Source: Bactrocera neohumeralis (Eukaryota; Arthropoda; Insecta; Diptera; Tephritidae). From it: DNA of 64,000 nt. This document shows, piece after piece, positions 22,216 to 34,033 of this stretch; position 1 is the stretch's first letter, and every line of letters begins with the position of its first letter. The stretch covers positions 19,869,341-19,933,340 of the forward strand of contig NW_026089624.1 of assembly GCF_024586455.1 (NCBI RefSeq), in the 5' to 3' direction. The translations under genes were made by a program, and so were the position numbers. Below the pieces are notes generated by a model that searched no databases, was not told where the DNA came from, and saw nothing but the letters and a program-made list of their open reading frames with translations.

Positions 22216-23708
22216 GCACAATTCCGATTTCTTTGGCGCCGCGATCTGAAGGTGCCGTTGGAAAGAGGAATTAAAAAATATATAGGGTTATAGATACCGC
22301 AAACGCTTAGTTCACGAGATATTCGACTTTAAGGGGTGAGCCTGATTTAAAAGCTTCAAGCTTTTTTGTGGATGTCTTTAGGAGGGAAAGAGGTAATTGA
22401 TTAAAACGAAATTTCTGGGGTTTATAGTTATATATTTAAACATCATTCTCACAATGTTTGAATACAAAATCTCTTAACAGCGATTTTTTGAAGCTTCTAA
22501 ATAAGGCTCCCCCCTTAAAGTTCAAAAATTCCCAAATTTTCAACAAGCTATTTCACTATGTACATTTAACACGCTTTATGCACATTTTCTCTTTAAATTA
22601 ATTTAAATAAACTGTAAACATTTAAACAAATTCACAATTTACTCTTTTTGCAGGTTTTATAAGTAAGAAATTTATAATTTGAAAATAACTTCTTACAGTC
22701 GTAGTGAGCATCATTTATGTGCTAACAATTTTGAGCAATTCGCTGAAATTTCTCTTTTTCGCCATAATTCTTCTTTCTTTATTTAGCTATCTTAGTTTTA
22801 TTAAAAACAAGCGTATATAAATTATATTTCAAATTAAAATGAGTATAAACAATCTTTCCATGCATATGGATATTTTCTTATTTAAATTTTATAAACAACT
22901 AAGTAATATTAAATAATAATATTACGTAATAATATACTTAGATTTTTAAAGGAGTACTACGCAAAAGTACTTCAGTCACCCCGAGTATTGGCTCGACAAG
23001 GGTTATTTTTTTAAAGCGCTGTCGAAGGCCGCCAACACAGAAAGTAGTACTACGCAAAAATACTTCAGCCATCCCGGGTATTGGGTCGACCTGGGTTATT
23101 TTCATAAAAAGCGGCCGAAATCCACCAACGCAGAAAGGAGTACTACGCGAAAGTACTTCAGTCACCCCGATATGATATGAATTTTATAATATTATCATAA
23201 AGTTTTACTTATTTGTGTGTATTAAATATAAATCACATATTATACATATACATAAAAGTGTTCACACCTCATTTATAGTTTAAAAAAATGTTGGAAAGTA
23301 TTTTTTATTATAGTTAATATAGAAAAAAGAAACACGCGAAAATACAAAGAAAAATCGTTGAAAATCCTACATATTTGGAGTTTAAGATGTGGCAGCGCTC
23401 GTTTTCCTCATAATTGTAAACAATCTAACCTTTTCAACGATGAGTGTGCTAAGTAATTTTTAAATTAATAAATTTAACTAAAATATAACAAAATAAAAGT
23501 GAAATTCAATGTTTAGAGTGTATATTTAAATATACAAAGTGAAAAATTTCGTGAAACATTGTGAAATACCAAGTGTTATTAACACAAATTTTTGAATTTT
23601 TAATCGGGAATAATTTAAAAAATTAAAGTGTTCGCAACATCCGTACATACCCTATTTATACCGGGATTCGTGTTTTTTACCCGACCACCAAAGTAATCGG
23701 AATCGTGC
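22216..23708. mobile_element. Foldback element with internal minisatellite, copy 1
   Basis: The left end GCACAATTCCGATTTCTTTGG matches, inverted, the right end that closes CGGAATCGTGC at 23708, with a few mismatches. Internal blocks (GGCGCCGCGATCTGA, GAGATATTCGACTTTAA, TTTCACTATGTACATTTAA) align in order with copy 2 at 42515-43453. The centre holds a minisatellite (22945-23170). A small inverted repeat at about 22330-22520 (AAGGGGTGAGCCT...AGGCTCCCCCCTT) appears only in this copy and may be a later insertion. No protein is encoded. The family is not one I can name. Confidence 0.65.
22945..23170. repeat. Minisatellite inside foldback copy 1 (~95-bp unit)
   Basis: About 2.4 units share AGTACTACGCAAAAGTACTT, then CAGTCACCCCGAGTATTGG and GGTTATTTTT. 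A GCGGCCGAA-like block and CAGAAAG close each unit. The unit design parallels the minisatellite of copy 2 (42906-43125): a border, 'GGGTTATTTTTT', a GGCC-rich hairpin block and CAGAAAGTAGT. The border sequence differs between the two. Confidence 0.85.
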
Positions 23709-24717
23709 CTATTTTTTTTATATAATTGTATTTTTGGATATTCAATTTTTTTGAATTCAGAAAAAATTCTTGTGAAAGATCGGTCACAGAATCAACCAAA
23801 TTGCAAAGTATTTGTTTGGTTCAGAAACAACTTTTATCCTATTTTGAGTATGCAACGTATTTTAAGAATGTTTTTTATATTTTTATCTTGTTTTCAAGTT
23901 GACAGTTTCAAAATCAATGTATTAACCGCTGGCTTTTATAAACAGTAAATAAGACAATTATAGACGTAAGAAAAGTAAAAAAACGCCGAGTTTGAATTGA
24001 GTGATAAAATTTCATGTTCCATCTATTCTAAGTCCACAGTTATTGCTATTATAAGATATTTTTTATGCTAAAATAGCATTTAATATGACACATTTGTAAT
24101 GTCAACTAAGGAAGTTTAGTGGAAAATGTTAGTAAAATAATTATAAGTCATTTGTATATCATTAAAATTAATTAATATACTGTAGTCTCGTAGTATGAAA
24201 ATATATGCACGTATGTAAGTAGATACATTATATAATATCGCGTAAATGAAGTTATATTTTTACTATTTATTCACGTTGGTAAATATCGAGCAGTATTCAA
24301 ATTGACATATGCACAAAAGCACTTCTTTACAGAGCATTCATATGACCTAACATTTTTACAAACGTTTTAAGATTTAAGTCGTAATTTAAAACTTTTACAT
24401 TTAAGTGGATAAATGTGTATCAACATAGACCTATGAACATACATACCATATTATTCTTTAATTAAATGTTACATATATGTACTTCTAATCAATTAAATCG
24501 TTTTAAGATAAAAATAAAGGTATAGCCCCCTAATTTATATCGTTTTTTCAATGTATCAATCTTACAATCAACTGCAATACTATCTTCATTGCTAATTTAA
24601 ACTCAAGTTAAAAAAATAGCAATAATTATATAAATATTTTAACACTTCCGAAACCAGTTTGATTACTAACAATTCGGAAAAAACTTAAACGCAAAAAAGT
24701 TTAAAAGTTTTACTTTA
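23709..24717. other. AT-rich intergenic DNA, no gene seen
   Basis: Short open frames only; no recognisable domain, no clear inverted ends. Confidence 0.4.
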
Positions 24718-25005
24718 TAGCCCTGACAGACGAGCAAAATTAATACGCATTAAACAACGCTAATGCGCATTGAAATTTTATGGTGACAGACGGCAGACTT
24801 GTGCATTTAGATAGCTGATTGTGGAATTTTTTTATTTATTAAAAAAAAGTGAAATAAAAATGAATAAGAAAAATTATTAACAGAAAGAAAAGTGTGCGAA
24901 AAAGTTAAGAATATTGGAAAAATGGATAGTTAAGAATATTGGAACTGTGCGTTGTTTATTTTCTGCCATCTAAAAATATTAAAATTTGTTTGTTTTGTTA
25001 ATATA

Positions 25006-25937
25006 TCGGGTGATTTTTTAAGAGCTTGATAACTTTTTTAAAAAAAAACGCATAAAATTTGCAAAATCTCATCGGTTCTTTATTTGAAACGTTAGATTGG
25101 TTCATGACATTTACTTTTTGAAGATAATTTCATTTAAATGTTGACCGCGGCTGCGTCTTAGGTGGTCCATTCGGAAAGTCCAATTTTGGGCAACTTTTTC
25201 GAGCATTTCGGCCGGAATAGCCCGAATTTCTTCGGAAATGTTGTCTTCCAAAGCTGGAATAGTTGCTGGCTTATTTCTGTAGACTTTAGACTTGACGTAG
25301 CCCCACAAAAAATAGTCTAAAGGCGTTAAATCGCATGATCTTGGTGGCCAACTGCCCATGCATCCCGAAAAATGCACTGTTTGGTGTGGTTTGTACGCTG
25401 GTGGAATCATTGGACCGTATTTTTTCCAAGATGCTGTTGGACGCAACGTTACGGTGAATGGCGATCGCTATCGTTCGATGCTAACAAACTTTTTGTTGCC
25501 AAAAATGGAAGAACTGAACTTGGTTGACATGTGGTTTCAACAAGATGGCGCTACATGCCACACAGCTCGCGATTCTATGGCCATTTTGAGGGAAAACTTC
25601 GGAGAACAATTCATCTCAAGAAATGGACCCGTAAGTTGGCCACCAAGATCATGCGATTTAACGCCTTTAGACTATTTTTTGTGGGGCTACGTCAAGTCTA
25701 AAGTCTACAGAAATAAGCCAGCAACTATTCCAGCTTTGGAAGACAAAGTTGCCCAAAATTGGACTTTCCGAATGGACCACCTAAGACGCAGCCGCGGTCA
25801 ACATTTAAATGAAATTATCTTCAAAAAGTAAATGTCATGAACCAATCTAACGTTTCAAATAAAGAACCGATGAGATTTTGCAAATTTTATGCGTTTTTTT
25901 TTTAAAAAAGTTATCAAGCTCTTAAAAAATCACCCGA
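25006..25937 (+). mobile_element. Palindromic 'snap-back' mariner derivative
   Basis: It is flanked by TA (25004-25005, 25938-25939) and has ends TCGGGTGATTTTTTAAGAGC and the complement. The inverted arms are not ordinary short ends. The left 348 bp (25006-25353) is an inverted copy of the 3' end of the transposase gene plus the right terminus (25634-25937, 304 bp). The left arm keeps 15 codons (from NISEEIR to EMLE) that are deleted from the right arm. Only 280 bp lie between the arms. The element has therefore lost its true 5' end, yet its tips and TA duplication are intact. Confidence 0.9.
25358..25831 (+). pseudogene. mariner-type transposase C-terminal half
   Basis: The open frame has VWCGLYAGGIIGPYFFQ, VNGDRYRSMLTNFLLP, WFQQDGATCHTAR, then PPRSCDLTPLDYFLWGYVK and a basic C-terminus. 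The second catalytic Asp (QQDGATCH) and third (SCDLTP) are separated by 36 residues, longer than the 34 of classical mariners. This suggests a Tc1/mariner side branch. The N-terminal DNA-binding domain and first catalytic Asp are absent. A 15-residue deletion after PALED relative to the inverted arm (25111-25353, minus) removes part of the tail. Confidence 0.85.
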
Positions 25938-26579
25938 TACTTACACATAATTTAATTAGCAATATAAAACTGCTTACCTCTGATGCTGTAAACGCAATGG
26001 AGGTGGCAGACTCCAAGCGATATCTGTCAAAAACAGCAAAACTCGGTCATTTTTTAGCAGTGTTGCCTACTCAAATTGGGTAAATTCAGCTAAATGCACG
26101 AAATTCTTGTGCATTACAAATTTGCATTAACATGGGTCAAATACGCAAGTAAATGTAAATTAAAGCCCGCTAATGCTAATTAGCGCTGTCGTCTGTCAGG
26201 GCTATTAGAGTGTGCATGCAATTTTAACGAAGAGCTGAAAAAATAAATACCTATCTATTTTAAGTTTCAGTTTTCGTATTATTTTATATACAGTGCTTGT
26301 TCCTGCATCGCAAATTTTCACAATGTTGCTCATATGAGATTTAAAGATGCATACTAACTACGTATTAGCTACGTAAACAATATTCATTGCAATCTAATAG
26401 TGTAATTCATATTAAATCGATAGAATTTACACAGTTCGTAATAGATTTAGCATAAATGTGAAATTTTTAAACTACCTACTTATATTTATACGTATTGGGG
26501 TTTCCGTTATTTCCCAAGTTGGTTCGCTATATACATACATACATATGTATATGTATAACATGATATTTTACAAAAAAAC

Positions 26580-27543
26580 TTTTGGGTGTGTTCGAGGTGG
26601 CAATCGCGACGGCAGTGTTGCTAATTTGTCAAAGTATTACGTACTGGGTGAGTTTTTGGCAACACTTGCAACAGCATCCTTTCATGTAAAAAATTGGCTA
26701 CAATACCATTGATAATATTATACGAGACTCTTTGATTCGAGAGAGATCTGTGAAAACTCGCATTTTTTGTAACATTTGCCAATGACGCCACTGCTGAAAA
26801 ATATTAGATTGGGCATTTTAAATTTACTTTTGGTAATTTTGCAATTTTCACACTTTTATATATACTTGTATAAACATGAAAACCCAAAACAATTCATAAA
26901 AAATATTACAATTTGTATGCTAATACTATTAAGTACGCATATATGTAAATAAATTTTGAATAATTAATGGAACTATTTAAAATAAGTAATAAACAGAAAA
27001 ACAAAACAATTCATAAAAAACATCACATATTCAAGAGAAGTGTATTCAATACATATATATACTTAATAGCTATAACTTAAAATATAATTTACATATATAT
27101 TGGCTATATCTTCTGACCACAAACTTTTTTATTATTGAAATTTTTGCTAAATTATACAAAACACTAAATTAAACACTTTGAAAATGCATACATAAATGTT
27201 AAAGTGAAAAATCATTAACTAATTTACATAAAAATTTATATTCGGAAAGTTTAATGAAATTTCATTTTAAACTGGTTTTGTCAGTTAATTGTAGCGGTTT
27301 ATTTCTGGCATCCCGCCTTTTCTTATATCAGCTGTTCGAAATTTCCTGATCTTCATTGCTGTCAAATAATCAGGGAACGCGTTTGAGAGAAAAATGAGAG
27401 CCAATACGAGAGTCTCGTATCATATTATCCATGACAATACATTTTTGCCTGCACATCAGCAGAGTAGCGGCAAATATTCAACACAGTTGCTGTACTGCTG
27501 TAATTATTACGTAATAGCTCGAAGGCACCCTTTAGCTCCAAAG
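26580..27543. mobile_element. Possible MITE-like element with imperfect inverted ends
   Basis: A 21-bp block at 26711-26731 (ending TATACGAGACTCT) is matched inverted at 27409-27429 with one mismatch. Further out, GGGTGTGTTCGAG near 26584 has an inverted partner GGGTGCCTTCGAG at 27519-27533. The interior is AT-rich and non-coding. A 15-bp palindrome TACGAGAGTCTCGTA lies at 27405-27419. No target duplication was resolved, so limits are approximate. Confidence 0.45.
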
Positions 27544-27999
27544 CAAAATTTTCCGTTCTACAAAAAAGGTTAATTTATGCATTAAATGTACTGCTTTCAT
27601 ATAGCACACCAAGTCAGATTGGCAACAGAATTTAGAAATCGCTTGAATGAATGCTCAGGTAATTTGATGCATAACTTACACTGCGTATAACTTTTAAAGG
27701 AATGTTTTTAGAGAAAAAAAATATAGAACCGGTTTTGCAGAGTAGTTCTACTCGAACTCTATTAAAAACAAATCATGGTCCATAAATGGCTGTCAATTAC
27801 TAATAAATTAAACTATTCACGTTTGAGGGAAATATTACATTTAATTTTGTATCATTTAAATAAAAAAAAGAAATATATTTGTAATAAAAATAGAAAATTA
27901 GTTTTCTAGAAGGTAATTAGAAGACTGTAAAAATGTTTGGACAAGATAGTAAGTACATCAGGTATATGTGACTAAAAAAATTTATTAGTTTTTTGTGTC
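27544..27999. other. AT-rich spacer, nothing recognised
   Basis: No open frame of note. Confidence 0.4.
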
Positions 28000-28915
28000 C
28001 TATTCGATTTTGCTCTTACTTTTTTTTATCAATATACAGTATATCCAATACTATTTTCAATTACTTTGAAATTTGTTTTGGCATGCTGGAGATAAGATTG
28101 CAGCACGTATCAATTGAAATCTCATACCAAGTTTTTTCAACAAAATTCTATAACTGGCACTTATTTTGGAGGGATTGCTCCCGAACTATTGGTTTAGCTC
28201 CTCCCAAGGGTTTTCAATTGGACTCATATCGACATGAAGTATGTTTAGGATTATTATTCTTCCGAAATTTCCATATTAGTGACACACTTTCCTCAGCAAA
28301 AAGCAGCATTGTGTTTTCCAAGACATCTTTATATTGGAATGTGTTCATATTATCTATACGATGAATTGGTCCTACACCATACTATGGAAAGCAGACCAGA
28401 CCATTATGTTGCCGGTACCATGTTTATCAGCCTTTTATGTAAACCTTGAATGCAACTTTTTGCCTTTCGAAATGTGAACATTCCGTCTGCACTATTATCG
28501 AACAAATTAATTTTTTCGCTCCGCAAGATATTGCGCCACTATTTTACGTCACCTGAGTTGAAAAATTTCAATGATTTTTTGCGAATTTTAATCTTACCCT
28601 TAATTTTAAAGTTATTCATCTGACTATGCTGTCAGGTAAATTAGCCGGTTGTAGCCTTCGTCGAACCGTTCGGGAAGATATTATGTTACCAATATCGCCT
28701 GAAATGTTAGTTGAAGATATGAATGGGTCCTATTTGGCGAGAGTGACGATACGGTCGTCTGTTGTTATTGATGTCCTTTTTGGTCGAGCGCGAGTTTCAA
28801 CATTCCTTTTAATATTGAGGGCGTTGTCATATCGAATTTATTAAAACTGGCATAAATTTGCATTTGTTTACTTCACCAAACATTTAACCATGATTGCAGG
28901 CTGATGGAGTGTACA
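28000..28915 (-). pseudogene. Tc1-like transposase relic
   Basis: On the minus strand, from about 28850 downward, broken frames read RPKRTSITTDDRIVTLAK and SSRTVRRRLQ (the paired HTH region). Next come LRSEKINLFDNSADG and, at the end, DMSPIENPWEELN. In Tc1 transposases the 'DxSPIEN.WEEL' segment carries the catalytic Glu/Asp region that closes the DD34E core. Several stops and frame changes lie between the blocks. The right flank (TGATGGAGTGTACATATTAT at about 28902-28921) may be the element end. It is an old inactive copy. Confidence 0.75.
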
Positions 28916-29896
28916 TATTATTTTGACCATGTGTTTACACATTTACATGTTGAACTCTTGCAGTTACATTTATTAATTACAATGACTTCTATCACGTAGT
29001 CATACTGAATGAATTCAAAATTAATTTCCTTGTAACGTAATCCTTGTTACCAAAGAAAATAACAAAGCCAATATAGGTATAGAAATAACTGAATATGTCA
29101 TACAAAACAAAATGCCAACAAAAAAATTGAAAATGATATTTAATAATAATATATCGTATGTTAAACTTGCTTTATCGTTATTATTACTTGTGTTTTATTA
29201 CTTTTATCAAATCGTATGCTAAATTGTTTATAAAGATAACCATCTATCAACAATAGTAATACAATAATTTCAAAAAATCTTTGCTATAGAAAATGAATGA
29301 ACGAATTAATAATGCATCAAACCATAAAAATATAGGCGGTTAAATTAAGAGTAGAAAATAATATAAACGCTAATATATCAACCTTTAACTGACTAATTCA
29401 CCAAATAATATATCGTTACTAATTACAAAGTTATTACTGGGTTTTATTTGTCAGTTCCAATTACTGCGCTTCGCAAATGTTTTTTCTTAATTATTTCATG
29501 AAGTGCTTATAACATACATATATGATATAATATAATACATAAAGATATGGATAATGTTCAGAAGAATGTGTATGATGATATGTATTGCGTTCTAAAATGC
29601 AATTCATCTGTTAATTTTGTATTTTCTTAAAGTATAATATCATTGAAATATAATAAGAATTCTGGAAATTAGAAGTAAATTAAAATTTATATATTATTTA
29701 ATTAAAAAATATACGTTTCGTTTTTGATAACACATTTTTACAAATAAATCGTCTTCTTGTTCATGTACAAGTTTTATTATACAAATTTTACAAAAATTCA
29801 AGCCAGAAAAAGTACAAGCAAAGCCTTTTCTTTCAACAATATTTCAACAACCGAACATACCCAAAATTTTCAATATTTCCTCATACTATTTACCTT
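28916..29896. other. AT-rich intergenic DNA, no gene seen
   Basis: Very AT-rich; a 79-codon frame at 29757-29996 runs into the hAT end and has no recognisable domain. Confidence 0.4.
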
Positions 29897-30537
29897 ATTC
29901 GAATCAGTGATCTGCAGTGAACAACTTGGCTATGATTATACTCTCAAATTCATGACTCACCGACTCTTCTCACAATTGCATGGCTTGCTTGTGTAATAAT
30001 GAGTGTGATTATGTCTCACAATCACTTATCGCTTCCACTTGGCTCGAATTGCTTCTCTCATACAATGGTTTAAGCTATTCATTGCATACGTTTAGATGAG
30101 TTGGGTGGCTCATAGTTTATTCATGATTACATACAGTCAAGGAAAAAAGTCTACATACACCCATTAATTTTGATGTACCAGAAAATTAGGAGCGATAATT
30201 GAAAAAAATATATATATCAACGTTTAAGGCACCAATAACAAATATTATTTGTAGGAAAGAAAATATATTAAAATATATAAAATAGAAAATATTAAGGAAA
30301 AACATAATAATAAGCGGGGAAAAAAATCTACATACAGCACGACAACTCTTAACATCGAACCAAAAATTATGCGGAAAGAAAGCGTAATAACAGTTATCAT
30401 TGATCTCCATATTTTAAATTACAAGCAATGCAATTATTTAAGTGGGCAAAGCGATAATTATAGTGGAGTTCCTTTTATTTTTGTCAATGAAAATGGATAA
30501 TCGAAAATAAATACACGTTTCAGTTAGAAATATTGTG

Positions 30538-31484
30538 GTTAATCTCCGAAAAGAAAACAAATCGTATTAAGAAATTGCTAAGGCCGTGAAACTAAGTTGT
30601 GCTACTGTACAAACGATCATTAGAAATTATAATAATACAAATAGTACCGAAAATAAGCCCCGAACTGGTAGACCTAAGACTCTCTCAATACGCGATGTTA
30701 GTAGTATTATTAAAGTAGTCAACCAGGATCCAAAAATAAGTGCCCCAAAATATCGGAACACATCGAAAAATATTTCAATATAACTGTTAATCCTCGAACA
30801 ATAAGAAATGTTCTACATTACAATGGATTTCATAGCAGAGTAGCACGAAGAAAACCACTAATTTCAGCCCAGAATCGTAAACTTCACCTCGAGTTTGCTA
30901 AAGCCCATCTAGATAAGGATATATACTTTTGTAAACGTGTTTTATTATTATTACTGACGAAAGTAAGTATAATATTTTCGGAAGTGATGGCCGTTCAAAA
31001 GGTTGGAGAAAATTAAATACTGCATTTGATCCAAAGAATTTTATACCCTCAGTTAAACATGGTGGCGTTAAAGTTATGGTTTGGGGTACCATTGCGTCGT
31101 CTGTAGAGGATTTTTGTCGAGAGTAATATGGACCGTTATCAATACAAAACCAAATTGGAACAAAATCTGAAGCCGTCTGTTGATATCTTGGGTTTGGGAA
31201 ATCAATGGATTTTCCAACAAGATAACGACCCGAAGCATACTGCGCGCGTTGTTCGAAACTGACTTCTATACTATGCTCCAAGGCAGCTGAATTCACCACC
31301 CCAGTCACCAGATTCAAATCCAATAGAACACATTTCTGTCGTTACGTTGACGCGAAACATTAAAAACCGCCCTTATTCGTGATTGGCCGAAATAACATCC
31401 AATATAACGGAGAATTTGGTGGCATCATTGCCTCGTCGTCCTCAAGCTGTCATTGATGCCCAAGGTGGACCGACCAAATACTAA
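30538..31484 (+). pseudogene. Tc1-family transposase, degraded
   Basis: The frame starts with a helix-turn-helix region (EIAKAVKLSCATVQTIIRNY) and the GRPKTLS hook linker. It continues in changing frames with RTIRNVLHYNGFHSRVARRKP, KLHLEFAKAHLD and the catalytic QQDNDPKHTARVV. Then comes PPQSPDSNPIEH and a C-terminal IDAQGGPTKY before the stop at 31482-31484. The second catalytic residue (QQDND) and the third segment (SPDSNPIEH) are both visible, with spacing like DD34E. At least five stops or frame changes make it inactive. Confidence 0.85.
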
Positions 31485-31528
31485 AAGATAACAAATTATC
31501 ATTTTATTCATAATTTTTTTTGAATAAT

Positions 31529-32158
31529 CAGGGGTGTTGTGGAATCCGATAGTTGTCGGAATCAGAATTGAAACCGATCAAAAACGTAGTAGGTGTCATG
31601 AATTCAGATATTATTGGTTTGATATTCGAAACATAATTTGTATCGGTTTTGGATGTCACGGAAACCAATTTTATCGGTTTTGCTATCAGAAACAAAGCAA
31701 GAAGATAGTCGCTCACAGATTTGAAATGTAAGCTAAGAAACCAAGTCATTTTATTATTTCGAATTAATGTATATTTATTTCTATAGGGGAAACCTAAGTG
31801 TAAAACACAAAATGTCTTAATTATTGAGTTTTTGGAAAAAATGCGGATATCTAAAGATATTAGATTTACAAAACGTAATAAATGTAATTTAACACCCAAA
31901 TGCGTCCTTATCATTCGATAAATGTTATCTCTTAAACTCTTTCTTTAATTCAGAACTCATTAAAAACTTTAATAGGATTGCTACCAAATGTATTCATTTG
32001 CATGTTTTGTCACACTACTAAACAGCTGATTCGAATATTCGTTTTGCGTATGTTCGAAAAGACGAAAATCCAATCAGATTCTGTGACACCATTTAAAATC
32101 AGAATTGGTATGCAATTCTGACAGCTAAGCAGTTGTCTTGCATTCCACAACACCCCTG
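31529..32158. mobile_element. 630-bp CAGGGGTG-ended non-autonomous hAT-like element
   Basis: The ends are a perfect 17-bp inverted repeat, CAGGGGTGTTGTGGAAT. CAG...CTG tips suggest hAT. Possible target duplications differ: TGAATAAT on the left, AATACTAA or GAATACTA on the right, so they are either decayed or mis-set. The interior is rich in 'TATCGGTTT'/'CGGAATC'-type words and carries no recognisable protein. Confidence 0.75.
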
Positions 32159-32598
32159 AATACTAAGTTTTTGTGGCTGTATGTACACTTTTTTCCCATG
32201 AATTTTTAATATTTTTGCTATTATTGGCTTTATTATGTGAGTTCCTTTCTTATTTTATAAATAAATTAACTTAAAAGTGCCTCCCTTTTGTAGTTATGTT
32301 TAGGGATCTGGGTTTGGAATGTTAGCAGAGTTTTTTATTAAAATTGAATCGAAATTCCAATTTAAAAAACATAGTTTTGAGCATTAAGTCTATGGACTTC
32401 GAGAAATCAACGGGAATAAATATTCAGAGCAAATTACTCTGCATGCTTTCTCAATTTATTTATAACCTTAAAGCAGCTCATGTCAAAACTACACGATATT
32501 CAATTGTTCTAATCACTTATTTTCTATCGCCTATTCTATTGCAAAGCCTTGTAAAATATTACAAAAAATCGAATTTCCTTACTTGGTAATGCTTAATA

Positions 32599-33262
32599 GC
32601 CCCGACAGGCGAGCAAAATTAATACGCATTAAGCCACGCTAACGCGCATTGCAATTTTATGGTGACAGACGGCAGATTTGTGCATTTAGACAGCTGATTG
32701 TGAAAATTGTTTATTTATTTAAAAAAAAAAAGTGAAATAAAAATGAACAAGAGAAATTATTAATAAAAATTTTGGTATTTTTGGAAAATCAATATAAATT
32801 TAACGAAAAAATTTGTTTATTATTAACTTCGTTCAAAGATAATAGAGTGAAATTAAAAGCAATAATTGATTCAAATGTGAAAAAAGTGTGCGAAAAAGTT
32901 AAGAATATTGGAAAAATGGATAGTTAAGAATATTGGAACTGTGCGTTGTTTATTTTCTGCCATCTAAAAATATTAAAATTTGTTTGTTTTGTTAATATAC
33001 ATAAACATAATTTAATTAGCAATATAAAACTGCTTACCCCTGATGCTGTAAACGCAAGGGAGGCGGCAGACTTCAAGTGATATCTGTCAAAAAATAGCAA
33101 AAATCGGCCATTTTTAAGCAGTGTTGCCTACTCAAATTTGGTAAATTCAGCTAAATGCACGAAATTCTTGTGCATTACAAATTTGCATTAACATGGGTCC
33201 AATGCGCAAGTAAATGTAAATTAAGCCCGCTAATGCATATTAGCGCTGTCGTCTGTCAGGTC
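32599..33262 (+). mobile_element. TA-flanked inverted-repeat element, copy 3
   Basis: The left end is GCCCCGACAGGCGAGC and the right end TCGTCTGTCAGGTC, with TA on both sides. Its internal sequence matches copies 1, 2 and 4 throughout. It shares the GGATAGTTAAGAATATTGG rearrangement with copy 2. Confidence 0.85.
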
Positions 33263-33599
33263 TATAAGTCCCTTTCTTAAATTGGCCGACTATCAATAGT
33301 ATTTTAACAGAAAATAACAAAGTAGCTGGTTTGAGATTAATGTAAATATCGTCAACTCTTCGGTAGAGTTGAGCCAATACTTCGACACAATTTCTAACAA
33401 ATTTCACGAGTGTAATTTTGTGTCAATATGTTTTGTACTTCAATTTTTCGATTAAAAACGATATGCGAAGTAGTTCATTCAGACGTTCCAGCAATAGTCT
33501 CTTTTAAATACAATATATCCAAACATATCGACCGTACATTGGCTATATTTAAGCATTTACCACAAAGTAGCACTATTCTTATATCCTATAGCAAAACCT

Positions 33600-33960
33600 A
33601 TGAGGGATATTAATATTGAAGCTGTTAAGCATTTCAGCATTGAGGAGATATCAGGCAATATACAGTTTAACACGACCGAACATGTCCCTAAATTCTTCAC
33701 CTATTACTTCAACATCAATTAGTACACCTTCATTTGCAAGTAAGCTCAGACTTTTTCCCGACTATTTCAAACATGGGTGCGCAGGAAAGTATTGGAGATG
33801 AAAGACTACAAATTTAGGTAATACAATGGTGGAAGCAACTTAAAACTAACTTTGCACACATATGAAAATTTGTCCTTAAAATCTGGACTATACCTGCAAA
33901 TAGTGCGGCGTCTGAACGTATATTTCATAAGTAGTAGAAGTATATATATTTGGAGTTAAA
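33600..33960 (+). pseudogene. hAT transposase C-terminal relic
   Basis: Plus-strand pieces read VIQWWKQLKTNFAHI, then VLKIWTIPANSAASERIF. These match the end of hAT transposases, where WW...FP is followed by 'IPA.SA.SER.FS' in the dimerisation domain. Stops break the frame several times. The upstream segment 33428-33613 is an open frame of 61 codons without a clear domain. This is the remnant gene of the 29905-34821 element. Confidence 0.72.
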
Positions 33961-34033
33961 TTTTATGTTATCGGATTCATAACTGTAAGAACTGTGAACT
34001 CATAACCAAACACTTGTGAGTATTTGCTTAATA

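Larger units (their letters stand above)
24720..26202 (+). mobile_element. TA-flanked inverted-repeat element, copy 2, interrupted by a mariner
   Basis: It is flanked by TA (24718-24719 and 26203-26204), with left end GCCCTGACAGACGAGC and right end TCGTCTGTCAGGGC. Without the 932-bp mariner at 25006-25937 it is about 550 bp. This copy and copy 3 share a joined 'AAAATGGATAGTTAAGAATATTGG' type internal rearrangement (longer than shown elsewhere), so they derive from one sub-family. Confidence 0.85.
30133..32216 (+). mobile_element. Tc1-like transposon, split by another element
   Basis: The left end CAGTCAAGGAAAAAAGTC then TACATAC has a matching inverted end near 32216 (GTATGTACACTTTTTTCCCATG). 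A second internal copy of the tip, GGGAAAAAAATCTACATACA, lies at 30316-30335, an IR/DR-type arrangement found in some Tc1 elements. The transposase gene follows on the plus strand. A 630-bp CAGGGGTG-ended element is inserted after the stop codon, just before the right end. Exact outer limits are uncertain by several bases. Confidence 0.78.
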
